Notes: generated by a model from the letters alone, not told the origin. DNA of 64,000 nt from Lewinella sp050633125 (GCF_050633125.1 NZ_JBOEFX010000052.1:6007-70006); one strand, 5' to 3'; counted from the first letter of the stretch, positions 1 through 9,025 are shown. Translations and numbers: made by a program.

Positions 1-3000
1 ATATCATCCGACTTCAGTGTCAGTAATTCCTGAAGAATGTTACTGGCACCAAAGGCTTCCAGTGCCCATACTTCCATCTCACCAAAACGCTGACCACCAA
101 ACTGTGCTTTACCACCCAACGGCTGCTGAGTAATAAGCGAGTAAGGTCCAATCGAACGTGCGTGCATCTTATCATCTACCATATGAGACAACTTCAGCAT
201 GTAAATCACACCAACCGTTGCTTGCTGGTGGAAACGGTCGCCCGTTTCACCGTCATACAGGTACGTTTGTCCCAAGGATGGTAAACCTGCTTTTTGGATA
301 TAAGATTCGATTTCATCCTGGCTAGCACCATCGAAAATCGGGGTAGCGAACTTCACTCCCAGTTTTTCACCGGCCCATCCCAGTACTGTCTCAAAAATCT
401 GTCCAAGGTTCATCCGTGAAGGTACACCCAGCGGGTTCAGTACGATATCTACAGGTGTTCCGTCTTCGAGGAATGGCATATCTTCCATCCGTACGATTCT
501 TGATACAATCCCCTTGTTACCGTGGCGACCAGCAAGCTTATCCCCTACTTTCAGCTTCCGCTTCTTAGCTAGATAAACTTTAGCCAGCTTCAATACACCT
601 GCTGGTAATTCATCACCAATAGAGATGTTGAATTTCTCCCGCTTATGCCGACCGATTTCCTCGTTAACCTTGATGCTGTAGTTGTGCAACAAGCGAGCAA
701 TCAGTACATTCTTTTCCTTATCATCAGTCCAACGCGTATAGTCTACTGTAGTGTAGTCAAGATCACGGAGGATCGACGGTGATAACTTCTGTCCTGCTGG
801 AATCAACATTTCTCCGTAAATGGTTTTTACACCTTTAGAAGTCATGTCAGCAACTAGAACGTTGAGTTTATCTACCAAAATCGTCTTGAGCTCGTTCAGC
901 GCAATCTTGTGCTGATCCTCCAGCTTAGAAAGCTGAATTTTCTCCTGCTCCTTCTGCTTCTGGTCCTTCTTAGCACGTGCAAACAACTGCTTATCAATAA
1001 TAACACCTTTCAAAGAAGGAGGTGCTTTCATCGAAGCATCTTTAACATCCCCGGCTTTGTCACCAAAGATAGCACGCAAGAGTTTCTCTTCCGGTGTAGG
1101 ATCACTTTCTCCTTTCGGCGTAATCTTACCAATCAGGATGTCCCCTTCCTTAACCCAGGCACCAACACGGATAATACCGTTTTCGTCCAGATCTTTGGTA
1201 GCTTCTTCACTGACGTTAGGAATATCGTTGGTCAATTCTTCTTCCCCCAACTTCGTATCACGCACATCCATTTCGAAGTGCTCAATATGTAAAGAGGTAA
1301 AGATATCTTCCCGAACAACGCGTTCAGAAAGTACGATCGCATCCTCAAAGTTGTAACCTTTCCAAGGCATAAATGCCACTTTCAGGTTTTGCCCTAAAGC
1401 CAACTCACCTTTTTCTGTAGCATAACCGTCACACAAGATCTGGCCTTTTACTACCCGCATACCGCGCCGTACAATCGGCTTCAAATTCACACAGGTTCCT
1501 TGGTTAGTACGCAGGAACTTGGTCAACTTGTAGGTTTTGCGGTTGTCTTCGAAAGAAACAAGCTTCTCTTCATCGGTACGATCATAGCGAATAACGATTT
1601 CATTCGCATCCACATAATCAACCACACCATCGCCTTCAGCGTTGATCAACATCCGCGAGTCACGTGCCACTTTTCCTTCCAATCCAGTACCTACTACCGG
1701 AGAACTTGGACGAATCAATGGAACTGCCTGACGCTGCATGTTCGATCCCATCAGGGCTCGGTTGGCATCATCATTTTCCAAGAACGGAATCATCGATGCC
1801 GATACCCCAACAATCTGGTTAGGTGCAACATCCATATATTCGATCTCTGCAGGTGTCAACACGGGGAAATCACCGTGCTCACGACATTTAACACGATCAC
1901 TTTCAAAAGCCCCCTGCTCCGTTACCGGTGCATTAGCCTGTGCAATTCTTTTATAATCTTCCCCTTCAGCAGAAAGGTAGATAGGCTCACCAGCCATTAC
2001 CACATTACCTTCGTCAACAGCGCGGTAAGGGGTTTCTAGGAATCCCATTTTATTCACCTTTGCATGTACACAAAGGGTAGAAATCAAACCAATGTTCGGT
2101 CCTTCCGGTGTCTCAATAGTACACAGACGCCCATAGTGACTATAGTGTACATCTCGCACCTCAAAACCTGCCCGTTCACGACTAAGACCACCAGGCCCAA
2201 GTGCTGAAATCCGCCGTTTGTGGGTAATTTCCGAGAGTGGGTTCGTTTGATCGAGAAACTGAGACAGCTGGCTGGTACCAAAGAATGAGTTGATTACGCT
2301 AGACAATGTCCGGGCGTTGATCAAATCAACAGGAGTAAAGACTTCGTTGTCACGTACGTTCATCCGCTCGCGGATCGTACGAGCCATCCGTGCCAAACCA
2401 ACACCAAACTGGGCGTACAACTGCTCACCTACAGTACGTACCCGACGATTAGACAAGTGATCAATATCATCGATCTCTGCCTTTTGGTTCATCAGGGCTA
2501 CCAAGTAGGTTACAATTGCAATAATATCCTCCTTCGTAAGTACCAATACTTCGGTAGGCGTTTCCAACTCCAGTTTTCTGTTGATCTTGTAACGACCAAC
2601 CTCACCTAGGTTATAACGCTTATCAGAGAAGAACAACTTATCAATAATACCACGAGCCGTTTCTTCATCCGGCGGGTCGGTACCACGAAGTTGCTTATAA
2701 ATATACTGTACCGCTTCTAATTCTGAACTAGAAGGGTCTTTTTGCAGCGTATTGTAGATAATGGAGTAATCCATATCAATTTCATCCTTCTGCAAGATGA
2801 TGGTATCCATCTCTGCATTCAGAATCAATTCGATATTACTTTCATCCAGAACAATATCACGTTCAAGAATGATTTCGTTACGCTCAATGGTTACTACTTC
2901 ACCAGTATCTTCGTCAACAAAGTCTTCCGTCCAAGAACGTAACACTCGAGCAGCGAGTTTACGGCCCAGAGAAACCTCCAAACTCTCGCGAGAAGCAGAC

Positions 3001-3692
3001 ACCTCATCAGCGAGATCAAAGATATCGAGGATAGCCTTGTCGGTATCGAAACCGATAGCACGTAGCAACGTCGTCACAGGGAACTTCTTCTTACGATCAA
3101 TGTAAGCGTACATTACCGTGTTGATGTCCGTTGCAAATTCCATCCAGGCACCTTTGAAAGGAATAACCCGGGCAGAATAAATCTTAGTACCGTTGGGGTG
3201 GAAAGACTGACCAAAGAAAACGCCAGGTGAGCGGTGCAACTGAGAAACGATTACCCGTTCTGCTCCATTTATGACAAAGGTGCCTTTAGGAGTCATGTAG
3301 GGAATATTCCCCAGAAATACGTCTTGGACGATGGTCTGGAAGTCAACGTGTTCCTCATCATTACAAGAAAGCTTCAGCTTAGCCTTCAGCGGTACGCTGT
3401 AAGTAAGACCACGCTGAATACATTCATCGATGGTGTAACGAGGAGGGTCAACGAAATAATCTAAGAATTCGAGCACGAAAATATTTCGGGCATCCGTAAT
3501 TGGAAAATTCTCCTGAAATACTTTGTAAAGGCCTTCATTCATCCGATTTTCCGGCGTCGTTTCTAACTGGAAAAACTCCTGAAAGGAACGTAGCTGGATC
3601 TCGAGTAAATCGGGAGAAGGAGAGCCTAGTTTGATTTTGCCGAAGTTTACGCGTGCTTCTTCAGCTTTTAGCAGCTTGCCGTTTGACGTCAT
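1..3692 (-). CDS. rpoB: DNA-directed RNA polymerase subunit beta (partial, C-terminus beyond left edge)
   Basis: Beta subunit of RNA polymerase, forming with beta' the catalytic core. The ATG at 3690-3692 opens an uninterrupted reading frame of 1230 codons to the left edge. The N-terminus reads MTSNGKLLKAEEARVNFGKI, followed by the typical EIQLRSFQEFFQ segment. Near the edge the frame reads GGQRFGEMEVWALEAFGA, the highly conserved C-terminal region that contacts beta'. Family members in this phylum are near 1270 residues, so only about 40 residues should be missing. It is the distal visible gene of the secE-nusG-rplKAJL-rpoB block and rpoC is expected next, outside the window. It is separated from rplL by 318 bases containing hairpins, a likely point for adjusting polymerase versus ribosomal-protein output. 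Identity is certain; the antisense reading frames inside it are shadows. Confidence 0.98.
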   Translation of the reverse strand, partial: MTSNGKLLKAEEARVNFGKIKLGSPSPDLLEIQLRSFQEFFQLETTPENRMNEGLYKVFQENFPITDARNIFVLEFLDYFVDPPRYTIDECIQRGLTYSVPLKAKLKLSCNDEEHVDFQTIVQDVFLGNIPYMTPKGTFVINGAERVIVSQLHRSPGVFFGQSFHPNGTKIYSARVIPFKGAWMEFATDINTVMYAYIDRKKKFPVTTLLRAIGFDTDKAILDIFDLADEVSASRESLEVSLGRKLAARVLRSWTEDFVDEDTGEVVTIERNEIILERDIVLDESNIELILNAEMDTIILQKDEIDMDYSIIYNTLQKDPSSSELEAVQYIYKQLRGTDPPDEETARGIIDKLFFSDKRYNLGEVGRYKINRKLELETPTEVLVLTKEDIIAIVTYLVALMNQKAEIDDIDHLSNRRVRTVGEQLYAQFGVGLARMARTIRERMNVRDNEVFTPVDLINARTLSSVINSFFGTSQLSQFLDQTNPLSEITHKRRISALGPGGLSRERAGFEVRDVHYSHYGRLCTIETPEGPNIGLISTLCVHAKVNKMGFLETPYRAVDEGNVVMAGEPIYLSAEGEDYKRIAQANAPVTEQGAFESDRVKCREHGDFPVLTPAEIEYMDVAPNQIVGVSASMIPFLENDDANRALMGSNMQRQAVPLIRPSSPVVGTGLEGKVARDSRMLINAEGDGVVDYVDANEIVIRYDRTDEEKLVSFEDNRKTYKLTKFLRTNQGTCVNLKPIVRRGMRVVKGQILCDGYATEKGELALGQNLKVAFMPWKGYNFEDAIVLSERVVREDIFTSLHIEHFEMDVRDTKLGEEELTNDIPNVSEEATKDLDENGIIRVGAWVKEGDILIGKITPKGESDPTPEEKLLRAIFGDKAGDVKDASMKAPPSLKGVIIDKQLFARAKKDQKQKEQEKIQLSKLEDQHKIALNELKTILVDKLNVLVADMTSKGVKTIYGEMLIPAGQKLSPSILRDLDYTTVDYTRWTDDKEKNVLIARLLHNYSIKVNEEIGRHKREKFNISIGDELPAGVLKLAKVYLAKKRKLKVGDKLAGRHGNKGIVSRIVRMEDMPFLEDGTPVDIVLNPLGVPSRMNLGQIFETVLGWAGEKLGVKFATPIFDGASQDEIESYIQKAGLPSLGQTYLYDGETGDRFHQQATVGVIYMLKLSHMVDDKMHARSIGPYSLITQQPLGGKAQFGGQRFGEMEVWALEAFGASNILQELLTLKSDD

Positions 3693-3858
3693 GTGCAAAT
3701 TGCGTTTTTTATTCCCTATCCGATGACTGGTCGGGGCGGGATGATTTTGCTATACAGTCTTATGACTAAAGAACTCACCAAAAAAATTGTATATCGACAA
3801 TTACCAGGCAAATTCTATGATTCAATCCATTGATTGTATCAGGGCCAACTTAACAATA

Positions 3859-3988
3859 CAATTTAGTGGGCTAAATTGTTGTCAAAGAGGCTACATTTTT
3901 ATACGACGATAGGCTTAGCCATCGGTATACACCATTAGCTAAGCCTCGTAGTACTTAGTGGCCAGACTTTCCCGAAAGAAAGCCTGGC
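3859..3988 (-). promoter_or_regulatory. Three hairpins in the rplL-rpoB spacer (possible attenuator/processing sites)
   Basis: The 318-base spacer 3693-4010 holds no gene. I see three stem-loops: 3859-3866 with 3871-3878 (8 bp, loop tggg); 3911-3919 with 3938-3946 (9 bp, extendable by 3 bp past a bulge); and 3961-3971 with 3978-3988 (11 bp with one G-T pair). The last lies about 20 bases after the rplL stop. No U-run follows it, so a strong intrinsic terminator is unlikely. In E. coli the equivalent spacer carries a partial attenuator and an RNase III site; a similar role here is inference. Confidence 0.5.
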
Positions 3989-4010
3989 TACTGTACAAAA
4001 GTAGGAAAAA

Positions 4011-4388
4011 TTACTTCAGTTCTACAGAAGCACCTGCTTCTTCCAAAGCAGATTTGATGCTTTCTGCTTCTTCTTTAGCAATTTTCTCCTTGATCGTAGA
4101 AGGAGCTCCGTCTACCAACTCCTTAGCCTCTTTCAAGCCTAATCCGAGAAGGTTCTTCACTTCTTTTACTACTTTGAGTTTTGCAGCACCACCAGAAGTA
4201 AGAACTACATCAAATTCTGTCTGCTCAGCTTCTGCACCAGCGTCTCCGCCAGCAGCAGGGCCAGCAACAGCTACTGCCGCAGCAGCAGGCTTGATGCCAT
4301 ACTCTTCCTCCATAATAGTAGCCAACTCGCTAACTTCTTTAACTGAAAGATTAACTAGTTGTTCTGCAATTTCTTTAAGATCTGCCAT
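4011..4388 (-). CDS. rplL: 50S ribosomal protein L7/L12
   Basis: Stalk protein of the large ribosomal subunit that recruits and activates translational GTPases. The 125-residue product has the expected three parts. An N-terminal dimerisation helix pair spans about residues 1-33. An Ala/Gly-rich acidic hinge spans about 34-57. The compact C-terminal domain contains the conserved stretch KLKVVKEVKNLLGLGLKEAK, which contacts factors. Length is normal. It lies 82 bases after rplJ on the same strand, so translation of the L10(L12)4 pair is probably coordinated, as in other bacteria. Start choice is the only ATG giving the canonical N-terminus. Confidence 0.98.
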   Translation of the reverse strand: MADLKEIAEQLVNLSVKEVSELATIMEEEYGIKPAAAAVAVAGPAAGGDAGAEAEQTEFDVVLTSGGAAKLKVVKEVKNLLGLGLKEAKELVDGAPSTIKEKIAKEEAESIKSALEEAGASVELK

Positions 4389-4470
4389 TGTAAAAATATT
4401 TGTAGTGTTGGACGATTAAAATTAATCGTGCGCAAACAGCTTGGAAGCCAATTAATTAATTTAAAAACGA

Positions 4471-4998
4471 TTAGCCTTCTTTCTCTTCGAGGGCTTTCAA
4501 AAGTCCCATAATGTTGTTGCCACCTGATTGGAGGGCACCCATAACATTCTGGATAGGTGATTGTAGCAAGCCTAACAAGTCGCCAAGAAGTTCTTCCTTA
4601 GACTTGAGTTCAGCTAATACTTTAATTTGATCATCACCTTGATAGATTGCGGTATCGATATAAGCAGCCTTAATAAAAGGACGCTCTGCTTTTCCACGAA
4701 ATTCCTTGATCACACGAGCGGGAGCATTTGCTACCGAAGTGAACATAATTGCTGTAGGCCCTTTGAGTGCATCGAAGAGACCTTCGTAATTACTGGCATT
4801 CGGTAAAGCTTCCATCGCTTTACGTGCCAATGTATTTTTAACCACCTGCATCTCGATCCCTTTACTAAAGAGTTCAGCACGCAAGTTGTTGATCTTTTCT
4901 ACCGATAATGCAGAAGCATCTGTAAGATAGAAGAATTCAGTATTCGAAAACTTCTCCTTCAGTACTTCAACGGCAGCTACTTTTTCTGTTCTGGTCAT
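4471..4998 (-). CDS. rplJ: 50S ribosomal protein L10
   Basis: L10 anchors the L7/L12 stalk to 23S rRNA. The 175-residue protein starts MTRTEKVAAVEVLKEKFSNT and carries the conserved LRAELFSKGIEMQVVKNTLA region. Its C-terminal helix (last ~40 residues, ending LLKALEEKEG) should bind the L7/L12 dimers. It starts 19 bases after the rplA stop, so it is tightly co-transcribed and leaves no room for a long dedicated leader. In E. coli L10 represses its own mRNA from a leader upstream of rplJ; any such control here must involve the rplA end. Length and order are ordinary. Confidence 0.97.
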   Translation of the reverse strand: MTRTEKVAAVEVLKEKFSNTEFFYLTDASALSVEKINNLRAELFSKGIEMQVVKNTLARKAMEALPNASNYEGLFDALKGPTAIMFTSVANAPARVIKEFRGKAERPFIKAAYIDTAIYQGDDQIKVLAELKSKEELLGDLLGLLQSPIQNVMGALQSGGNNIMGLLKALEEKEG

Positions 4999-5017
4999 TG
5001 TTTGACAATTTTAGAAG

Positions 5018-5710
5018 TTAACGAATAGATTTTGGCTCAATCTTGATACCGGGGCTCATCGTACTAACAACCGTTACACTTTTCATGTAATTGCCTTTAG
5101 CTGTAGAAGGTTTCATGCGAACAATTGTTCCTAACAACTCGTTAGCATTATCTGTTAATTTCTCCGCAGAGAAAGAAACACGACCGATAGAAGAATGAAT
5201 GATACCAAACTTATCAACACGGAAAGAAATCTTACCTCCTTTCACATCACTGACAGCAGCACCAACATTAGGTGTTACTGTACCCGTTTTAGGGTTAGGC
5301 ATCAAGCCACGTGGGCCCAGAATACGACCTAAACGACCAATTTTGGCCATTACTTGTGGCATTGCTACCACTACGTCGAAATCGGTCCAGCCACCGCTCA
5401 CCTTTTGAATCAGATCGTCGAGGCCAACGTGGTCGGCACCCGCTTCTCTGGCTTCGTCCTCCTTGTCAGGAGTACAAAAAACCACTACGCGCTTTGTTTT
5501 ACCAGTACCGTGAGGTAAAGTAACCGTTCCCCGTAGGGCTTGGTCTGCTTTACGCGGATCGATACCAAGACGAACATGCACGTCTACCGAAGCATCAAAC
5601 TTGGTAAGATTTACATCTTTTACCAGTTCCATTGCTTCAGGCAAATCATAGAGCTTGGTGGAGTCCACCTTAGCGTTTGCCGCTGCTCTTTTTTTGCTGA
5701 TCTTAGCCAT
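5018..5710 (-). CDS. rplA: 50S ribosomal protein L1
   Basis: L1 forms the mobile L1 stalk near the ribosomal E site and is the classical translational repressor of the L11 operon. The 230-residue sequence is full length. It shows the family signature around ILGPRGLMPNPKTGTVTP and the N-terminal lysine-rich start MAKISKKRAAANAKV. It lies 71 bases downstream of rplK and 19 bases upstream of rplJ. In E. coli autoregulation acts on the rplK leader; the 114-base spacer upstream of rplK here could serve that role, but I did not recognise a definite L1 mimic. Confidence 0.98.
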   Translation of the reverse strand: MAKISKKRAAANAKVDSTKLYDLPEAMELVKDVNLTKFDASVDVHVRLGIDPRKADQALRGTVTLPHGTGKTKRVVVFCTPDKEDEAREAGADHVGLDDLIQKVSGGWTDFDVVVAMPQVMAKIGRLGRILGPRGLMPNPKTGTVTPNVGAAVSDVKGGKISFRVDKFGIIHSSIGRVSFSAEKLTDNANELLGTIVRMKPSTAKGNYMKSVTVVSTMSPGIKIEPKSIR

Positions 5711-5781
5711 GAATAAATAATTGAGGTAGTAACGTTCCGGAAATCACCGGAACTCCCTACTATTGAAAAATATTAATTGTC

Positions 5782-6222
5782 TTACTCCCAGGGAGGAGTG
5801 CCACTAACGGTAACACCCATGCTACGAGCTGTGCCCGCAATCATTTTCATTGCTGACTCGATCGTCATAGCGTTTAAATCCGCCATCTTATCTTCCGCAA
5901 TTGCCTTCACCTGATCCCAGGTTACAGAGCCTACTTTGTTACGATTAGATTCTGGGCTTCCCTTTTTGAGGTTAGCAGCTTCCATCAACTGTGTTGCAGC
6001 AGGAGTTGTCTTGATAATGAAATCAAAAGACTTATCCTTGTAAACAGAAATTACCACGGGTAATAACTTACCACGGGAATCATCTGTTGCTGCGTTGAAG
6101 CGCTTACAAAACTCCATAATGTTAACCCCCTTGGCACCCAAGGCAGGACCTACAGGAGGAGCCGGGTTGGCAGAGCCACCACGTACCTGTAGTTTTATAA
6201 AAGTTTCGAGTTCTTTTGCCAT
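5782..6222 (-). CDS. rplK: 50S ribosomal protein L11
   Basis: L11 sits with L10 at the base of the stalk and binds the GTPase-associated region of 23S rRNA. It is also needed for RelA-type stringent signalling and is the thiostrepton target region. The 146-residue product starts MAKELETFIKLQVRGGSANP with the conserved PPVGPALGAKGVNIMEFCKR proline-rich N-domain. It ends in the usual RNA-binding C-domain (AMKMIAGTARSMGVTVSGTP). It is the first ribosomal gene after nusG in the block, with a 114-base spacer. Confidence 0.98.
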   Translation of the reverse strand: MAKELETFIKLQVRGGSANPAPPVGPALGAKGVNIMEFCKRFNAATDDSRGKLLPVVISVYKDKSFDFIIKTTPAATQLMEAANLKKGSPESNRNKVGSVTWDQVKAIAEDKMADLNAMTIESAMKMIAGTARSMGVTVSGTPPWE

Positions 6223-6336
6223 TGCAATTTTCTTTTCGGAAGTTTATCACCGGTATGTTTCGGGGAAGCGTTTCTAAACAAGTTCAGAACCAAAGCTAAC
6301 CTAAGTCATTCCTTCCTACCTCAGTAATTAAAATAC

Positions 6337-6885
6337 TTAAGAGGTCTTATCAACCTGCATGAAATTCAATTCAACTTCGGTACCACGACCGAATATTTTT
6401 ACGATAACCTTTAGCTTCTTCTTCTCTTCGTTCACTTCTTGGATATCTCCAATAAACTCGCTGAAAGGTCCGTCGATAATCTTTACTGTTTCGCCAACGA
6501 TAAATGGCTCAATCAAAGATTCACCCATATCCTGAGACTCATCCACTTTACCCAACATCCGATTAGCTTCGGATTCACGCATGGGAATAGGATTAGTTTT
6601 GCCTAAAAAATGGATAACATTAGGAATGTTAGCAATGGCTTGTACGATTTCTCCTGAGAATCGTCCCGGTACTGCCTCCACTAAAATATAGCCAGGCAAG
6701 ATGTTGCGCTCGGAAATAACTTTTTTACCATTACGGATTTTGTATACTTTCTCCGTTGGTACAAGTATTTGAGTAACGGCTTCACCCCATTTTGAACGAG
6801 AAATCTCAAGCTCAATACGCTCTTTGATTTTGCGCTCTTTACCGCTAATAACCCTTAATGAATACCATCTTTTATCCTCGGACAT
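6337..6885 (-). CDS. nusG: Transcription termination/antitermination protein NusG
   Basis: NusG binds the RNA polymerase clamp and links polymerase to Rho or to the leading ribosome. The 182-residue protein has an NGN domain (about 1-115, with KRWYSLRVISGKERKIKERI and LPGYILVEA). A KOW domain follows (about 125-180, with VGETVKIIDGPFSEFIGDIQ). It lies 36 bases after secE. The arrangement secE-nusG-rplK is universal in bacteria. Nothing is odd in length or motif content, so it is most likely the housekeeping copy rather than a specialised paralogue such as RfaH or UpxY. Confidence 0.97.
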   Translation of the reverse strand: MSEDKRWYSLRVISGKERKIKERIELEISRSKWGEAVTQILVPTEKVYKIRNGKKVISERNILPGYILVEAVPGRFSGEIVQAIANIPNVIHFLGKTNPIPMRESEANRMLGKVDESQDMGESLIEPFIVGETVKIIDGPFSEFIGDIQEVNEEKKKLKVIVKIFGRGTEVELNFMQVDKTS

Positions 6886-6921
6886 AATGTCTTGTACTTA
6901 CTGTTTACCCTCTTTAAACTA

Positions 6922-7110
6922 TTAAACTCCGTAAACCCAACCAGTGCCAAGTTTCGAGATAGCATCCATCACGAGGATCAACAGTGCAAAAATAATAGAA
7001 GCAACAATTACTAATATGGTATTACTTTGTAGGCTAGCCCAAGATGGCCAAGTTACCTTGTGTACCAGTTCGTTGTAGCTCTCCCGCAAATACAGCTTGA
7101 TCTTATCCAT
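6922..7110 (-). CDS. secE: Preprotein translocase subunit SecE
   Basis: SecE is the essential clamp of the SecYEG channel. The product is only 62 residues, the short one-helix form found in most bacteria. An amphipathic N-terminal part (MDKIKLYLRESYNELVHKVT) with the conserved TWPSW motif is followed by one membrane segment at about residues 34-53. It is preceded by a 106-base leader after tRNA-Trp and followed closely by nusG, so all three probably come from one transcript. Confidence 0.95.
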   Translation of the reverse strand: MDKIKLYLRESYNELVHKVTWPSWASLQSNTILVIVASIIFALLILVMDAISKLGTGWVYGV

Positions 7111-7138
7111 TGCTATGAAGTAAAGTATAAATTACATA

Positions 7139-7189
7139 GGTGGAGAGACTTTCCGAAAAATCGGAATAAACTTTCCCTAGCTCCACCCA
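7139..7189 (-). promoter_or_regulatory. Hairpin between tRNA-Trp and secE, echoing the tRNA 3' arm
   Basis: A stem-loop brackets this stretch: ggtggag near 7139 pairs with ctccacc near 7182, with an inner pair of ttccg and cggaa. The 12 bases ggtggagagact at 7139-7150 also occur at 7221-7232 as part of the tRNA-Trp T-arm/acceptor. It could be an RNA-processing hairpin or a partial duplication of the tRNA end. Function unknown. Confidence 0.35.
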
Positions 7190-7216
7190 TTTAGGGTTCT
7201 ACGAAAAGTAATCTTG

Positions 7217-7289
7217 CACGGGTGGAGAGACTCGAACTCCCAGCCCCTGGTTTTGGAGACCAGTGCTCTGCCAATTGAGCTACACCCGT
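7217..7289 (-). tRNA. trnW: tRNA-Trp (CCA anticodon)
   Basis: A 73-base cloverleaf. The 7-bp acceptor stem pairs ACGGGTG with CACCCGT and the discriminator is G. The anticodon loop CTCCAAA on a CTGGT/ACCAG stem gives anticodon CCA, and the T-loop TTCGAGT is present. The 3' CCA is not encoded. It lies between tuf and secE and is probably excised from their common transcript. Confidence 0.97.
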
Positions 7290-7432
7290 GTATAATATAA
7301 TAGCAAAGTGTTTTTTCTAATCTTTATCAGATAATAACACCGTGTCCATTTTAAACGTGAGAAATCGGAAGGCGAAAAAAATCACCTCCCGACTCCACTT
7401 TTTATGCTAAAGCAAGCGTCGTTTTAAGACGA
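7290..7432 (-). other. tuf-tRNA-Trp spacer with a terminator-like hairpin
   Basis: 143 bases without a gene. A stem of 10 bp (two G-T pairs) forms between 7365-7374 and 7383-7392 with a T-rich 8-base loop, about 40 bases after the tuf stop. No U-run follows the stem on the minus strand, so full termination is doubtful. It may partially separate very abundant tuf mRNA from secE-nusG, or mark tRNA processing. Confidence 0.4.
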
Positions 7433-8635
7433 TTACTCAATGATCTCAGTAACCTGACCAGCACCTACAGTACGACCACCCTCACGGATAGCGAAACGTA
7501 GACCCTTGTCCATAGCGATAGAGTTAATCAAGTTCACCTCCAAGGTAACGTTGTCACCAGGCATTACCATCTCAACGTTTTCTGGCAATACAACATCACC
7601 AGTTACGTCAGTGGTACGGAAGTAAAACTGAGGACGGTAACCGTTGAAGAATGGTGTGTGACGACCACCTTCATCCTTACCTAGAACGTATACCTCACAC
7701 TTGAATTTCTTGTGTGGAGTAATTGAACCAGGCTTACAAATTACCTGACCACGCTTAACTTGGTTCTTTTCAATACCACGAAGGAGAAGACCTGCGTTAT
7801 CACCAGCTTGACCGCGGCTAAGAATCTTACGGAACATTTCTACTCCTGTGATTGTAGAAGTAAGGTTCTTCTCACCTTCTTTCATCAAACCAATGATCTC
7901 AACTGGATCACCAGAGTTGATAACACCACGCTCAATAGAACCAGTAGCAACAGTACCACGACCAGTGATCGAGAATACGTCCTCTACAGGCATCAAGAAA
8001 GGCTTGTCTACATCACGCTCAGGAAGAGGAATGTGCTTATCAACAGCATCCATCAGCTCTTTAATCTGAGCTACACCTTCAGCATCACCTTCGATTGCTT
8101 TCAAAGCAGAACCAGTGATTACAGCAGCGTTGTCGCCATCGTACTCGTAAGTAGAAAGAAGTTCACGAACCTCCATGTCTACCAATTCCAACATTTCTTC
8201 ATCATCAACAAGGTCAGCCTTGTTCATGAATACTACAATTGCTGGTACACCTACCTGGCGAGCCAATAGAATGTGCTCACGTGTCTGAGGCATAGGACCA
8301 TCAGTAGCAGCAACAACAAGAATAGCACCGTCCATCTGAGCAGCACCCGTTACCATGTTCTTCACATAATCGGCGTGACCAGGACAGTCAACGTGACCGT
8401 AGTGACGGTCTGCTGTCTCATATTCTACGTGAGCAGTGTTGATCGTAATACCACGCTCTTTTTCTTCTGGAGCAGAGTCAATACTAGAATAGTCTTGAAC
8501 TTTTCCTGCACCTCCATGCGCTTCGTGAAGTACTTTGCTAATTGCCGCGGTGAGTGTTGTCTTGCCGTGGTCAACGTGACCAATAGTACCAATGTTTACG
8601 TGAGGTTTCGACCTCTCAAAAGTTTCCTTAGCCAT
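7433..8635 (-). CDS. tuf: Translation elongation factor Tu
   Basis: EF-Tu delivers aminoacyl-tRNA to the ribosome with GTP hydrolysis. I take the ATG at 8633-8635 (MAKETFERSKPHVNIGTIGH), giving 400 residues. An in-frame extension upstream to 8773 runs into tRNA-Thr and is not coding. GTPase motifs are all present: GHVDHGKT (P-loop), DCPGHADY (G3 with the catalytic His in the next helix), NKAD (G4) and SAL (G5). The beta-barrel domains 2 and 3 follow, ending VGAGQVTEIIE. It sits immediately downstream of four tRNA genes, as tufB does in E. coli, and is the only tuf in the window. Confidence 0.99.
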   Translation of the reverse strand: MAKETFERSKPHVNIGTIGHVDHGKTTLTAAISKVLHEAHGGAGKVQDYSSIDSAPEEKERGITINTAHVEYETADRHYGHVDCPGHADYVKNMVTGAAQMDGAILVVAATDGPMPQTREHILLARQVGVPAIVVFMNKADLVDDEEMLELVDMEVRELLSTYEYDGDNAAVITGSALKAIEGDAEGVAQIKELMDAVDKHIPLPERDVDKPFLMPVEDVFSITGRGTVATGSIERGVINSGDPVEIIGLMKEGEKNLTSTITGVEMFRKILSRGQAGDNAGLLLRGIEKNQVKRGQVICKPGSITPHKKFKCEVYVLGKDEGGRHTPFFNGYRPQFYFRTTDVTGDVVLPENVEMVMPGDNVTLEVNLINSIAMDKGLRFAIREGGRTVGAGQVTEIIE

Positions 8636-8731
8636 CAGTTGTTTATTTTTGGAAACAAAGTTTAACAATAAATAACAGTTGTTCGGGAATTTACCGAATA
8701 CCGGTGCCACGAGAAAACGTGGCGGCAATAG

Positions 8732-8803
<72 letters not shown>

Positions 8804-8838
8804 AAGAACTATTGTTTAGCTCCTGCGCTAAAATAAAG

Positions 8839-8911
8839 AGCGGAAGACGAGACTCGAACCCGCGACCCTCAGCTTGGAAGGCTGATGCTCTACCAACTGA
8901 GCTACTTCCGC
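8839..8911 (-). tRNA. trnG: tRNA-Gly (TCC anticodon)
   Basis: A 73-base cloverleaf with acceptor stem GCGGAAG/CTTCCGC. The anticodon loop CTTCCAA on a CAGC/GCTG stem gives anticodon TCC (reads GGA/GGG), and the T-loop GGTTCGAGTC is present. The 3' CCA is not encoded. It lies between tRNA-Tyr and tRNA-Thr(GGT). Confidence 0.96.
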
Positions 8912-8917
8912 TTAAAA

Positions 8918-9002
8918 TGGTGGGGGTGGTAGGACTCGAACCTACTCAGCCGAAGCACTGGATTTACAGTCCAGCCCGCCTCTCCAACTGCGGCGCACCC
9001 CC
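8918..9002 (-). tRNA. trnY: tRNA-Tyr (GTA anticodon), with encoded CCA
   Basis: A class II tRNA with a long variable arm, 82 bases plus an encoded 3' CCA. The acceptor stem pairs GGGGGTG with CACCCCC. The anticodon loop CTGTAAA on a CTGGA/TCCAG stem gives GTA. It is the only tRNA of this cluster with a templated CCA. Confidence 0.96.
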
Positions 9003-9025
9003 ATACTTTCAAAGAGCAAAAAAAG

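Noticed and set aside
909..3464. Several plus-strand open frames of 66-179 codons across the start of the window
   Set aside because: They are antisense to rpoB, which is continuous and fully conserved on the minus strand. Their products are low-complexity Ser/Arg- or Phe-rich shadow sequences.
7760..8665. Plus-strand frames of 73-169 codons opposite tuf
   Set aside because: Antisense shadows of a very highly conserved gene, with no protein features of their own.
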